DNA of 64,000 nt from Mixophyes australis. Its lineage: Eukaryota; Chordata; Amphibia; Anura; Limnodynastidae. The position numbers and the translations under genes were made by a program. The notes beneath the pieces were generated by a model that did not search any database, was not told the DNA's origin, and saw nothing but the letters and a program-made list of their open reading frames with translations. Of this stretch, positions 35,421 through 46,400 are shown piece after piece. Within the stretch, counting starts at the first letter, position 1. Each line of letters begins with the position of its first letter. The DNA is taken from positions 344,715,875-344,779,874 of the forward strand of contig JAVHZZ010000003.1 in NCBI GenBank assembly GCA_036250195.1, given 5' to 3'.

Positions 35421-37120
35421 TGCTAAAAATTATTTAGTAGATTCTGCTGACAGTTATGACTTTTGACAGCCAGAAATATTAATGCACAATTAGGGAGGAC
35501 ACCCCAAAAACACTGAGGAGTGCTAAAAATTATTTAGTAGATACTGCTGACAGTTATGACTTTTGACAGCCAGAAATATTAATGCACAATTAGGGAGGAC
35601 ACCCCAAAAGCACTGAGGAGTGCTAAAAATTATTTAGTAGATACTGCTGACAGATATGACTTTTGACAGCCAGAAATATTAATGCACAATTAGGGAGGAC
35701 ACCCCAAAAACACTGAGGAGTGCTAAAAATTATTTAGTAGATACTGCTGACAGATATGACTTTTGACAACCAGAAATATTAATGCACAATTAGGGAGGAC
35801 ACCCCAAAAACACTGAGGAGTGCTAAAAATTATTTAGTAGATACTGCTGACAGATATGACTTTTGACAGCCAGAAATATTAATGCACAATTAGGGAGGAC
35901 ACCCCAAAAACACTGAGGAGTGCTAAAAATTATTTAGTAGATACTGCTGACAGATATGACTTTTGACAGCCAGAAATATTAATGCACAATTAGGGAGGAC
36001 ACCCCAAAAACACTGAGGAGTGCTAAAAATTATTTAGTAGATACTGCTGACAGATATGACTTTTGACAGCCAGAAATATTAATGCACAATTAGGGAGGAC
36101 ACCCCAAAAGCACTGAGGAGTGCTAAAAATTATTTAGTAGATACTGCTGACAGATATGACTTTTGACAGCCAGAAATATTAATGCACAATTAGGGAGGAC
36201 ACCCCAAAAACACTGAGGAGTGCTAAAAATTATTTAGTAGATACTGCTGACAGATATGACTTTTGACAGCCAGAAATATTAATGCACAATTAGGGAGGAC
36301 ACCCCAAAAACACTGAGGAGTGCTAAAAATTATTTAGTAGATACTGCTGACAGATATGACTTTTGACAGCCAGAAATATTAATGCACAATTAGGGAGGAC
36401 ACCCCAAAAACACTGAGGAGTGCTAAAAATTATTTAGTAGATACTGCTGACAGATATGACTTTTGACAGCCAGAAATATTAATGCACAATTAGGGAGGAC
36501 ACCCCAAAAACACTGAGGAGTGCTAAAAATTATTTAGTAGATACTGCTGACAGATATGACTTTTGACAGCCAGAAATATTAATGCACAATTAGGGAGGAC
36601 ACCCCAAAAACACTGAGGAGTGCTAAAAATTATTTAGTAGATACTGCTGACAGATATGACTTTTGACAGCCAGAAATATTAATGCACAATTAGGGAGGAC
36701 ACCCCAAAAACACTGAGGAGTGCTAAAAATTATTTAGTAGATACTGCTGACAGATATGACTTTTGACAGCCAGAAATATTAATGCACAATTAGGGAGGAC
36801 ACCCCAAAAACACTGAGGAGTACTAAAAATTATTTAGTAGATACTGCTGACAGATATGACTTTTGACAGCCAGAAATATTAATGCACAATTAGGGAGGAC
36901 ACCCCAAAAACACTGAGGAGTGTTAAAAATTATTTAGTAGATACTGCTGACAGATATGACTTTTGACAGCCAGAAATATTAATGCACAATTAGGGAGGAC
37001 ACCCCAAAAGCACTGAGGAGTGCTACAAATTATTTAGTAGATACTGCTGACAGATATGACTTTTGACAGCCAGAAATATTAATGCACAATTATGGGGGAC
37101 ACCCCAAAAGCGCTGGGGAG
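35421..37120. repeat. 100-bp tandem array inside the hAT element, 17 copies
   Basis: Seventeen head-to-tail copies of exactly 100 bp. Each begins near tgctaaaaattatttagtag and contains tattaatgcacaattaggga. Divergence is only a few substitutions per copy, for example GTTATG for GATATG in the first two copies, and CAAAAG versus CAAAAA. The array starts 24 bp upstream of the transposase ATG, in the position of the promoter/5' UTR. The non-autonomous relative at 44.8 kb lacks it. Confidence 0.97.
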
Positions 37121-37472
37121 TGCCAAATATGAAGAAAAAATAATAAACCTCTATCCTCCTCTCTGCACTAGCGATTTTGGTTAGAGCAATTGCAAGAACA
37201 ATATTGTATTCTCTGTCCCTGCTCTAATTAGCCTATGACTACACCCTGCTCTCTCCCTCTGTCAAATGGCGATGGATTGCTGTGGAGGCGTGTATTTATA
37301 AAGTTGAAGTATCGCGAGAACCGAGTCCCGAGATCCGACAACGTCACAATGACGTTCGGCCTCGATTTGGATTCGGAATGGGCGGGAGAGTACCGAGCTG
37401 CTCAGCTCGGTACTCGGATACCCAAAGTTCGGGTGGGTTCGGTTCTCGGAGAACCGGACCCGCCCATCTCTA

Positions 37473-37480
37473 GTATTCAC
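37473..37480. repeat. hAT target-site duplication, right copy
   Basis: GTATTCAC, immediately after the TIR end CCATCTCTA and identical to the left copy. Confidence 0.95.
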
Positions 37481-38563
37481 CACCTTTGACGTTTTTTCAA
37501 TCTGTATTTGCTTACATCACGGAATAAACACAGATCACCACCAAATATACTTTTTTTGTCCTTTGTGCACCATTCCATCCTTCTTTGAATTTGTATACTC
37601 CGTTTTATCACAAATGCACGCTAGCCGCCCTCACCTATATGACAATAGTGTGAATAATACACAATAAGGGTGAGAGGGAATGTGCCTGGGCAGTTGCGAT
37701 TTGGTTTTCCTTTTTTGCATCAATTTAGAAAAAGCAAAGTGCTAGGTGTGCTGGTACGCGATGCTGCAAACTGCAGCTCAAGCAGATTAAGTTGCAAAAC
37801 ACTCCTGGATTCATTAATTTTCCAATTTTCTACATTTCAAAGCAATGGTTTTATATTTCTCCTGCTTAACCAACAATGCAGCTTGGAGACCGATTCCCTT
37901 TAAATGAACTGCACACCAATTATATAAATGATTTATGAGCAGGAACTGTAAGCAGATAAGACTTTTTAATGGAAACATTGTAGTCTTCCGCTTCACAAAA
38001 ATAGAACTATTGGCAATGTTGCAGCTGCATTGTCTTATTATGCCACCTTCTGGAACCTGCAGACATTTAAAGAGCCAAGGACTATATAATAGCCATAGTA
38101 TTTGCACAAGGCCCATTACTCTAAAGAGAAAGCTTTTATTATAATATTTATTGGCAGCTAGTGATCTAGGCACTAGTGGATAACACTGCCATACACCCGC
38201 AGACACCAGGCCCTTCCTTAACATTCCCTGTAGCCTGTTTTGCACAGGTGCAGATTGGAAGAGCAGTGAGGGGTTAAGGAGAGGACCGCAAGTCCTGTGC
38301 TATAACCGACTCTGCATCATGTCTGTCTAGGCATCCTCCCCTAAGCGGACAGACAGTAACCTGAACCAGTCAAAATAGTGGTCTGCTATCACCGTCAGTA
38401 GGACATTTAACATTGTGGATGGTCCTTGGGTTGTGGCCAAGGGCCATGAAGGACCCCAATGCCAGGACCAGCCCCAATTAGACCAGATCAGCCAAACCAG
38501 GTCATTGACCCCCCTCTCCCCAACCGGCACAAACCTGGGTACAGGGTGGACCCATAGACCTCA
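37481..38563. other. No gene recognised
   Basis: Sequence between the hAT element and the 37-bp tandem repeat. No recognisable exon. Confidence 0.4.
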
Positions 38564-38735
38564 GGAGACTGATGCAGGGCTCCCTCGATCCCATAGGTCA
38601 GGAGACTGATGCAGGGCTCCCTCGATCCCATAGGTCAGGAGACTGATGCAGGGCTCCCTCGATCCCATAGGTCAGGAGACTGATGCAGGGTTCCCTCGAT
38701 CCCATAGGTCAAGAGACTGTTGCAGGGCTCCATCG
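38564..38735. repeat. 37-bp tandem repeat, ~4.6 copies
   Basis: Copies of ggagactgatgcagggctcc plus ctcgatcccataggtca start at 38564, 38601, 38638 and 38675, with a degenerate copy at 38712. Confidence 0.92.
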
Positions 38736-39007
38736 ATCAATATTTAAACGTTAAAAAACAGAAAACACAGTACAGATCATATTCTCTCCATCCTCATCCA
38801 AAGCTCTGCCTAGTATTTCTTTAACAGTTAATGCGCCTTCAATCACACTATGCTGGGTGTTTGGACAGCACTGTGATCTATTTTTGCTCTTTATAAATAA
38901 AGGACACTATGTGAAATTAAGCATAGACATACAGTGCATCTATTCAGAGGTTTTACAAAGTTGTGTTAGGTATAAATGTGTACGGGGAGTTTTATTATAC
39001 AACGGAT

Positions 39008-39208
39008 ATTCATCATAATGTATTTATATAGCGCCACCAATAGAGCTTACAGTCTAAATTCCCTAATATTCACACACAGACAGACTGGGTCAATTTAATA
39101 GCAGCCAATTAACCTACTAGTATGTTTTTGGATTGTGGGAGGAAACTGGAGCACCCGGAGGTAACCCACGCAAACACGGGGAGAACATACAAACGGCACA
39201 CAGATTAT
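39008..39208 (-). mobile_element. V-SINE-like SINE, 5'-truncated with internal deletion
   Basis: Antisense: atttatatagcgccaccaat, an internal deletion before agagcttacagtctaaattc, then ggtcaatttaatagcagcca and the core ggagcacccggaggtaaccc. The tRNA-like head is missing. Confidence 0.82.
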
Positions 39209-39264
39209 ACTGGAACTTTCATAAACATTATGGCACTGTTTGGCAACGTTGTATATAACTATTA

Positions 39265-39564
39265 CAGGGGCGAAGGAGGATTGTCGGGGGGGGGGGGGTT
39301 CCCCCCCTCCGACCCCCCAAAAAAAACCACCCCCCGCGAGAGCTGCTGCCCGTTTCTTCAGCGCTGTCCTATACAGCAGCCGCGGCGCTGTCTAAGAAGC
39401 GTCCGCGGCGGTGCTGTATACACTACAGCACCGCCGCTGACGCTTCTTTGACAGCGCCGCGGCTGCTGTATAGGACAGTGCAGTTATAGCGGCCACTTAG
39501 TTAGCGCAGGGGGGGGGGGGGGGGGGTCCTGGAGACTCAGAAACCTCCCCTGCGTGCGCCACTG
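39265..39564. mobile_element. Hairpin MITE, 5-bp TSD family, copy 2
   Basis: 300 bp, starting CAGGGGCG and ending CGCCACTG, flanked by TATTA at 39260-39264 and 39565-39569. It has the same GC-rich hairpin core as copy 1, plus poly-G/poly-C runs at 39289-39310 and 39508-39527 that make the exact length uncertain. Confidence 0.78.
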
Positions 39565-39890
39565 TATTATGTACACATTCAGTTTTGTAGAAAACGTCTT
39601 TCTGGGCAAAACAAGGGCTATGTACGAGACACACAGGGTTCAACAGTTACATGTTCAGTACAGTAAGATCCTTCCAATGTTATCACTTGACGACTGCCTT
39701 CTGTTGAATACTAAGTGCCTGGTTTATTTCACTTTGTCTGAGGAACCAGTATGGCAGCTCTCACTCATGTAAATGAATGCAAATAATGCAGAAATATAAG
39801 GTTCTCCACCCAGAATGACATATGCCCTTATCTTTTGCTGAACATCTACAGAAAAAAATAGTTGTCAGTCAATAGCTAATTTTGTAAGAA

Positions 39891-40464
39891 TTTATTGATA
39901 AACTTAGTAATTTTCTTTTATTTTCTTTTTTTCTTTAAATTTTTTTTTTTAATACGGACATTTAGGTTTAAACATTGGAGGCAATATTCATTTGCAAGTA
40001 AACAGACCTTGAATGGAAAGGAAGTCTCCCTTTAATCCTCTAAAGTGAGGTCACAGAGCCAGACACAACTTAATACAAGTCTCTTACAAAATAAAAATAG
40101 AATTACAGACATTAAATGTGTTTTATAAATCAAGCCTGAAAAATACAAAAACCTTTAAAGCTATAGTGTAATGAAATTAAAATCTGTTTAAAAAAAAAGT
40201 GCAATGTAAAAACTTTCAGAGGTAAAAGGATGGAGGGGAAATACGTTTGAAAGATTATGTTCCGGATTTTCCAATCAGGTCACAGGTGTTTTACGGAGTT
40301 AGGGGACTGACGCGTTTCATGTTCGGCTAGCCCCTTTCATGGAGAAAGGGATTCGATTCACATATATCACAGGGATAAGCTGACAGTGGACATCCTCGTC
40401 TACCAAAGACCATTCTGCAGTGTATATAGCAGCAATGTCATCTGCACCGACATGACGGCATCAA
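39891..40464 (-). other. PPP1R21: Probable PPP1R21 3' UTR
   Basis: This A/T-rich, non-repetitive sequence follows the PPP1R21 stop. AATAAA hexamers on the minus strand at 39918-39923 and 39891-39896 are the first good poly(A) signals downstream. Around 40300-40350 it contains an ACGCGTTTC-type motif (read on +) of the sort found in Penelope-like repeats, so part of the UTR may be repeat-derived. The end point is inferred. Confidence 0.5.
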
Positions 40465-40494
40465 CTATCGATTCTTGTTCTTCTTAGAATTTCC
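40465..40494 (-). CDS. PPP1R21: PPP1R21 terminal coding exon segment with stop
   Basis: Nine codons (GNSKKNKNR) and TAG follow a ccgcag acceptor. The mammalian protein ends GNSKKNKSR, so the stop is in the expected place. The exon continues as 3' UTR. Confidence 0.94.
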   Translation of the reverse strand, partial: GNSKKNKNR

Positions 40495-43400
40495 CTGCGG
40501 TCACAAACAGGAAAATAAATTAAAATGTACTTTACAGTTACATTCCTATTCATTTGATAAAACTTTGTTTATGTGATTAAACTGAGCAGCAAACACTTAA
40601 AGAGAGTGACAAAGTGTAATAAAACAGATGTTTGGTGGTTTCTTGCTCATTTGCTACAGATAATTATAAGAAAAAAATAAATAAAAAGCTTGAATACCAA
40701 TCTGCAATGCAATTACTAACTTTCACACTTTTTTGTATAGGCATCAAGGGGTTTTACTCCAAGCGCAATAAGTAAGAAAACTATCCAGCATACCTCCCAA
40801 CATTCAATGTTTTGGAATCCACACATGGCGCTAACACCCGTTTAACCTCTGAAGGTGCTTGTGGCACCTGTTCTCTGCTGTGTAGATTAAATAAGAAACT
40901 GGACATTCCTCTGACCGTTCTGGAAGCAAGCCAGAGGGCATGCCTCCAGGGGCGCCAAGCCAGAGGGCATGATCCAGGCCAGAGAGCATGCTCCAGGGCC
41001 GCCAAGCCAGAGGGCATGATCCAGGCCAGAGAGCATGCTCCAGGGCCGCCAAGCCAGAGGGCATGATCCAGGCCAGAGAGCATGCTCCAGGGCTGCCAAG
41101 CCAGAGGGCATGATCCAGGCCAGAGAGCAAGCTCCAGGGCCGCCAAGCGAGAGGGCATGACCCAGGCCAGAGAGCATGCTTCAGGGCCGCCAAGCGAGAG
41201 GGCATGACCCAGGCCAGAGAGCATGCTCCAGGGCCGCCAAGCGAGAGGGCATGACCCAGGCCAGAGAGCATGCTCCAGGGCCACCAAGCGAGAGGGCATG
41301 ACCCAGGCCAGAGAGCATGCTCCAGGGCCACCAAGCTAGAGGGCATGCTCCAGGCAAGAGGGCATGCCTCCAGGGGCGGCAAGCTACAGGGCATGCCTCC
41401 AGGGGCTGCAAGCTAGAGGACTTTCACTCGGTAGGCTACATGTGGTTCACTGCTTGCACAACCCTTGTGCCTTTCAACTACCTTAAGTGCTCTTAAGTTT
41501 ATTGCACAGGCTTATGTATACAGAACTGCTGAGCCTGCGGAATCTATACCAAGCATATGTATGGAGTTTATAAATACTGCACACGTTGTGCCATGTCAAT
41601 TCACATACAGACCTGGTAGGTGTGCGAGCGTAATGCAGCTACTTGTGCCCATAGAAATTGATCTTTTTGTGATGTGTGTGTAGATACCGGTCATTCAAAA
41701 TTAAAAGGCACATTCCCAGCTTCCCCAGAAGCATCCACAGTCCTCAGGAGTGAGTGCACCTATAATCTACCTGTGTGGATATGCGGTTACGTGTCCACGT
41801 GGGATGCAGTTCATGTGTATTCAAAATCATGAGCCCTTAAGAGATAACTTTACTGCAATTTCCTGCCAAAGTGTATCAATATAAAGCTAATTTCCTGTTC
41901 TAAGGACACACCAATGACTCCTCCGCAGATGTGAGATAAACCCCTCGCTCACCTTGCTAGACATTTTTAAAGTATCTATTTCTTCACGTTGCTTTGATAA
42001 AGTTTCGTTCATAACACAGAGGTGATCGCTCATCATACTCAGCTGATCCTCATAACTCCTCTTTGTTGTGATTAATTCATCCTAAGGAGAGAAAAGAAAG
42101 AAACTGCTTATTTAAAAGGATTAAGTTGCATTGCAGTTGTTGGAGTGTACGGTTATTATAACGTGTACTAGTGAATTAGTAGAGAACACATAGACTTTAT
42201 GCAATGTATGGCATTGTGCTCTGTGCACATGTACAGTACATGCGACTAGGAGATGATACCTGGAGTTATTCAGATGTGGAACTGAGAACCAGGGGCGGAT
42301 CTAGAGAATACTGCTACCCGGGGCGATGTAGGGTGGGGCGATTTAGGCCCCGCCCCCTTTTTTACATCTGAGGCTGCCGGCGGCTGCACACTATGTGCAG
42401 GTCCGTTCAGCAGTGACAGGCAGGGACAGTGTGCTGCCCGGATGCTCTGATTGTGTTTAAAACACAATCAGAGCGGCCGGGCAGCACGCTGGCCCTGCCT
42501 GTCACTGCTGAATGGACCTGCACATAATGTGCAGCCGCCGGCAGCAAGCCCCTGCTAGGGGGGGGGGCGATCGCCCCGATCGCTCCCCCCCCCCCCCCGG
42601 ATCCGCCACTGCTGAGAACCCTTTGCAACATATTCACCCTATATAGGCTGTAATATTGTACTATGGATATGTGCAGTAAGAGTTTGTTAAGAGTAAAACC
42701 AATGAAGTACTCTCACCTACGGTCGAATGATTACACCCACCCCCCCAAAAAAAACAAAACTAAAACACAAAACAATTGCAGAAATGAAGTAAGGCCTCTC
42801 TGACTACGGTGTATATTATATAAAGGTGTACTCATTCCACTAGACATCTTAATAAGTGAATACACACATGAAGGGGCTTATATAATTACACGGTACACAG
42901 AAGAGAGAATGTGCTGTAACCACATCAACCAATATCTTCAGCTTGGATCAGTTTAGTGAAGATAATATCTTATTGGTTTTTTGCAGAGTTAAGCTGAATA
43001 CACACTACAGGTTTATAATCTGATTAACGTGTCAATCACACGATAAACGCCTGTTGGGTCCGATATCACATTAGTGTGTTCACTCCCATGATCATGTTTT
43101 ATCCTACCAAAGCTCATCATAACGTTTCATTTGATTTTATAAACAGACTAAAAATCACGATCATTGTTGTGCAAATATGGAAGTGTGTATGCACTCAGGA
43201 CCGGCAGTGTCCATAGATCTCTATGGAGTGTGTAGAGTCACGATCTTTTCAGCAGATTGTTATGACAGATAGAAGAGCACAGATCTGAAGATAAATCGTG
43301 TAGGTGTGTACATATAAATCTGCATGCTCATCGGGACTTTCAGTCGTTGGTAAAATCATTACAGAAATCGCATCTGCAGTAATTTTCTGTAGTGTGTACC

Positions 43401-46400
43401 CAGCTTAACTATTTGTTTTCTGCCTGCACCGTTGCAAATAGCGGGTACCAGTCACCTCGGAGACCAATCCTCTTTTGTTATGTACAGCCTATCCAAAGCT
43501 TGTAGCTTAAAATAAATAAATCACGCCCTCCCTTCATGCTGGGAGACTCCTTGGCTTGGGTGATTAGGATGCCAATCATCCTGACCAGCACACTAATTGC
43601 AGCCACTACTGCCCCCTGCAGGACACCAGTTAGAAGAGGAACGCTCTGTTGATATGTAAATGGCAGCCTGAACACCCTTTCTATCTGTCCCTCTCCCAGG
43701 TGAAAGGGGGAAATTTTTCGCATCATGTTTTACTAAGCTCTTTATATAAAGCCACAGAAACCCTTACAAATGCATCTAAAATACTCTGTTTCTATAGACT
43801 AAAACAAAACATGAAGGATGGAAACAAAATATGAAATGTGCAATAAATTTTCCTTAAGACTGAGACTAGCGGTTATTAAAACATCCATGTATCTTTCTGA
43901 CAGTACGCACAAATGGCAGACTACATTATTCATGTCCCAAACACGAGACTGGAGCATTGCTGATGGCAATCTGTATTCTTCAACATAAAGGTCATCAAGG
44001 AATAAAGGAAGCAGGGAATGAGAGTAGATAAGAAGAGGGGAGAATGGGACGAGACATTAATACAGAGGAAAAATGAAATGCTATTTAGAAGGAATTTCTA
44101 TAAAGCGATCAGGCCTGATGTGAGAACCAAGAACATCTAATATTCTTTTCTACATGGAGACAGAATTAGCATGAGATCAAAACACGTTTGTCTACAAAGA
44201 GCTTCTGCTTATCTGGCACAGCGGTAGAGAATCATTACAGCGCACAAGGGTAAGCCGGCCATTGTTCAGCAGGAAATATAATGAAAACCTTACATATTCT
44301 TTTTCCTAATTGTGTCTTACACCTAAAATTGTTGTCAACTTTTGGACAACCCCTCCAAAATGTAACCTGCTCCTCAGCGCTGATTTTTTTTATTTTTACT
44401 TCATTTATATAGCGCCTACATATTACGCAGCGCTTTACAGAGAATATTTAATCACATCAGTCCCTGCCCCAGCGGAGCTTACAATCTATATTCCCTACCA
44501 CACCGACACACATTTACCAGGGTTAATTTCTTCAGAAGCCAGTTAACCTACAGTTATGTCTTTGGAGTGTGGGAGGATCACCCGGAGGTAACCCGGGAGA
44601 ACGTACAAACTCCACCCAGATAGGGATCTGGTCGGAATTGAAGCCATAGGACTCAATCCGTCCATAACCATTTCAGTACAGCTCTACCTCTATTGAAGAG
44701 GCATGGACTCATTTCTGTACCGGCTGCTATAATGAATCAATATAGCTCCCAGAAAGTGGCGCTACACATATGGGGTTTGAGGGCACAGGTCATACTAAAG
44801 ACAACATCAGTGTATAAACCCTTTAAAGTAGAGATGCTCACTGACCCCAGTGAACTGGTTTTGGTTTTGAATCTGGATTAGCTTTGTGTTTTGGCAAAAC
44901 CGCCCTCGTGTGTTTTGGTTTTAGTTTTGGATTTTTTAGAAAAAAATATGCTAAAATCACATAATTTTGCTGTTTTTTTGTTCTTACATTATTCTTAGCC
45001 TCAATAACACTAATTTCAAGTCATTTGCAGTCAATTTTGACCACCTCACAGGTCACAATATTATTTTCATACACTTTCGGACAAATACTGCAGCGACCTG
45101 GCTGGATGGTAAGCGACAGAGCAATGACACAAACACACGGCAGTCCCTAGCACATCTAAGACACATTGCCACACAGCAGTGACAGAAAAGAAAATTGGGG
45201 GTCCGCCCAAATTATGTTGGATCTTAAAAAGGAATTCAAAACTCGCGAGATCCGACGACGTCACATTGATGTTTTGCCTCCTTTTCAATTCTGAGGGTGC
45301 GCGACAGAGCTCGGTACTCGGATCCCCTAAGTTCGGGTGTGTTCGGTTCTCGAGGAACCGAGCCTGAGCTTCTCTACTTTAAAGCGGACCCAAGTATAAC
45401 CCAGTTGCATGAATGATCTTTGTTTCATAGAGATGTGTTTGACCCCAGTCTTCCAGCACCGTTGTCATAGGAGCCTCACACCACTACGCTGCGCTCTGTG
45501 CTGATCTGATTATAAAGGAGGAAGAGCGAGGTAGGAAGATTGGATACAATAAAGGTGGTCACATGCTGGGTCTAATGCACATTAAGAATGAGAAACCCTT
45601 CATTTAAATGTAATGTAAGAGGCAATATATAGGTACATCGGTTACACAATGTCGGCCTTTTGACTAAGAGAAGCCATGATGATCAAAGTGGGCGATACGG
45701 TGTCTACAAACTTAGCCACAAATTATCTAGGCTTTATTGTTCTTTAAAAAAAAGTGAGAGGTGTAGACAGGTGAATAGATGATTAGAAGTGAACACTGCT
45801 GTTATTTACTTAACTTAAGTCAATGGGACAAACAAGTATGTTCTCTGTGTTCAACTTACTAATGATTGTCCAAGTAACCATAGTTGTTCTCAAACGGCCA
45901 GGAGACCAGCAGCCACAAGCATGGTCCTACCTCCCGGCAGAAGGCACTGGACAACCCCAGCTCGCGTGGACTTCCCAGCAGAGTAAATCAATGGAGGGAA
46001 GAGGTCACACTGCTTAAAATTAATGTGGGAAAATATCTTAGCTGCAGACTTTCCACTTTATTGCGGCTGGAGAATGCAAGAAGACAACATACATGTCCCC
46101 TGAAACATGCCTAACATGCCTGCACAGTCCTCCTGTGTGACCCCCTATCCCTTGTGTCACAGCATAATGCAGAGAAGCTGGATGATTACACTGCAGAGAG
46201 AATGCAATGCAGCAAAATGGTTCAGTCATAATTCACTTATGTGAGTCCTGCTCTTTGTTCAAGGATTCGCTTTTAGCTGAGTAACGATGTGACGGAAACA
46301 CTGCTTCACGATCAGATAAATAATCAATTGCATTCTCTCCTCCAAAACAATGACACTATGCTGGATGGGGAGAGACCGGCTGCAATGTCTGATATTATAC

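Larger units (their letters stand above)
31417..37472 (-). mobile_element. Near-intact autonomous hAT DNA transposon, 6,056 bp
   Basis: The ends are TAGAGATGG at 31417-31425 and its complement CCATCTCTA at 37464-37472, forming a 9-bp perfect terminal inverted repeat. Both sides carry the identical 8-bp target duplication GTATTCAC (31409-31416 and 37473-37480), which fits the hAT/Ac consensus nTnnnnAn. The transposase is encoded on the minus strand. Subterminal sequence at the 31.4-kb end is rich in GGTTTT motifs; the other end carries GGTTCGG/CTCGGTA motifs and a CG-rich stretch. Two different ~100-bp tandem arrays flank the transposase. The perfect TSD and long open frame suggest a fairly recent insertion. 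Confidence 0.95.

Noticed and set aside
35421..37120. CRISPR-like or satellite array independent of a transposon
   Set aside because: There are no spacers, and the array lies wholly between the termini and TSDs of the hAT element.
40781..41411. Overlapping long minus-strand open frames (76-187 codons) with repeated SGLDHALWLGG-like peptides
   Set aside because: They are produced by the 47-bp minisatellite lacking stops in several frames. No homology or initiation context, and the location is intronic.
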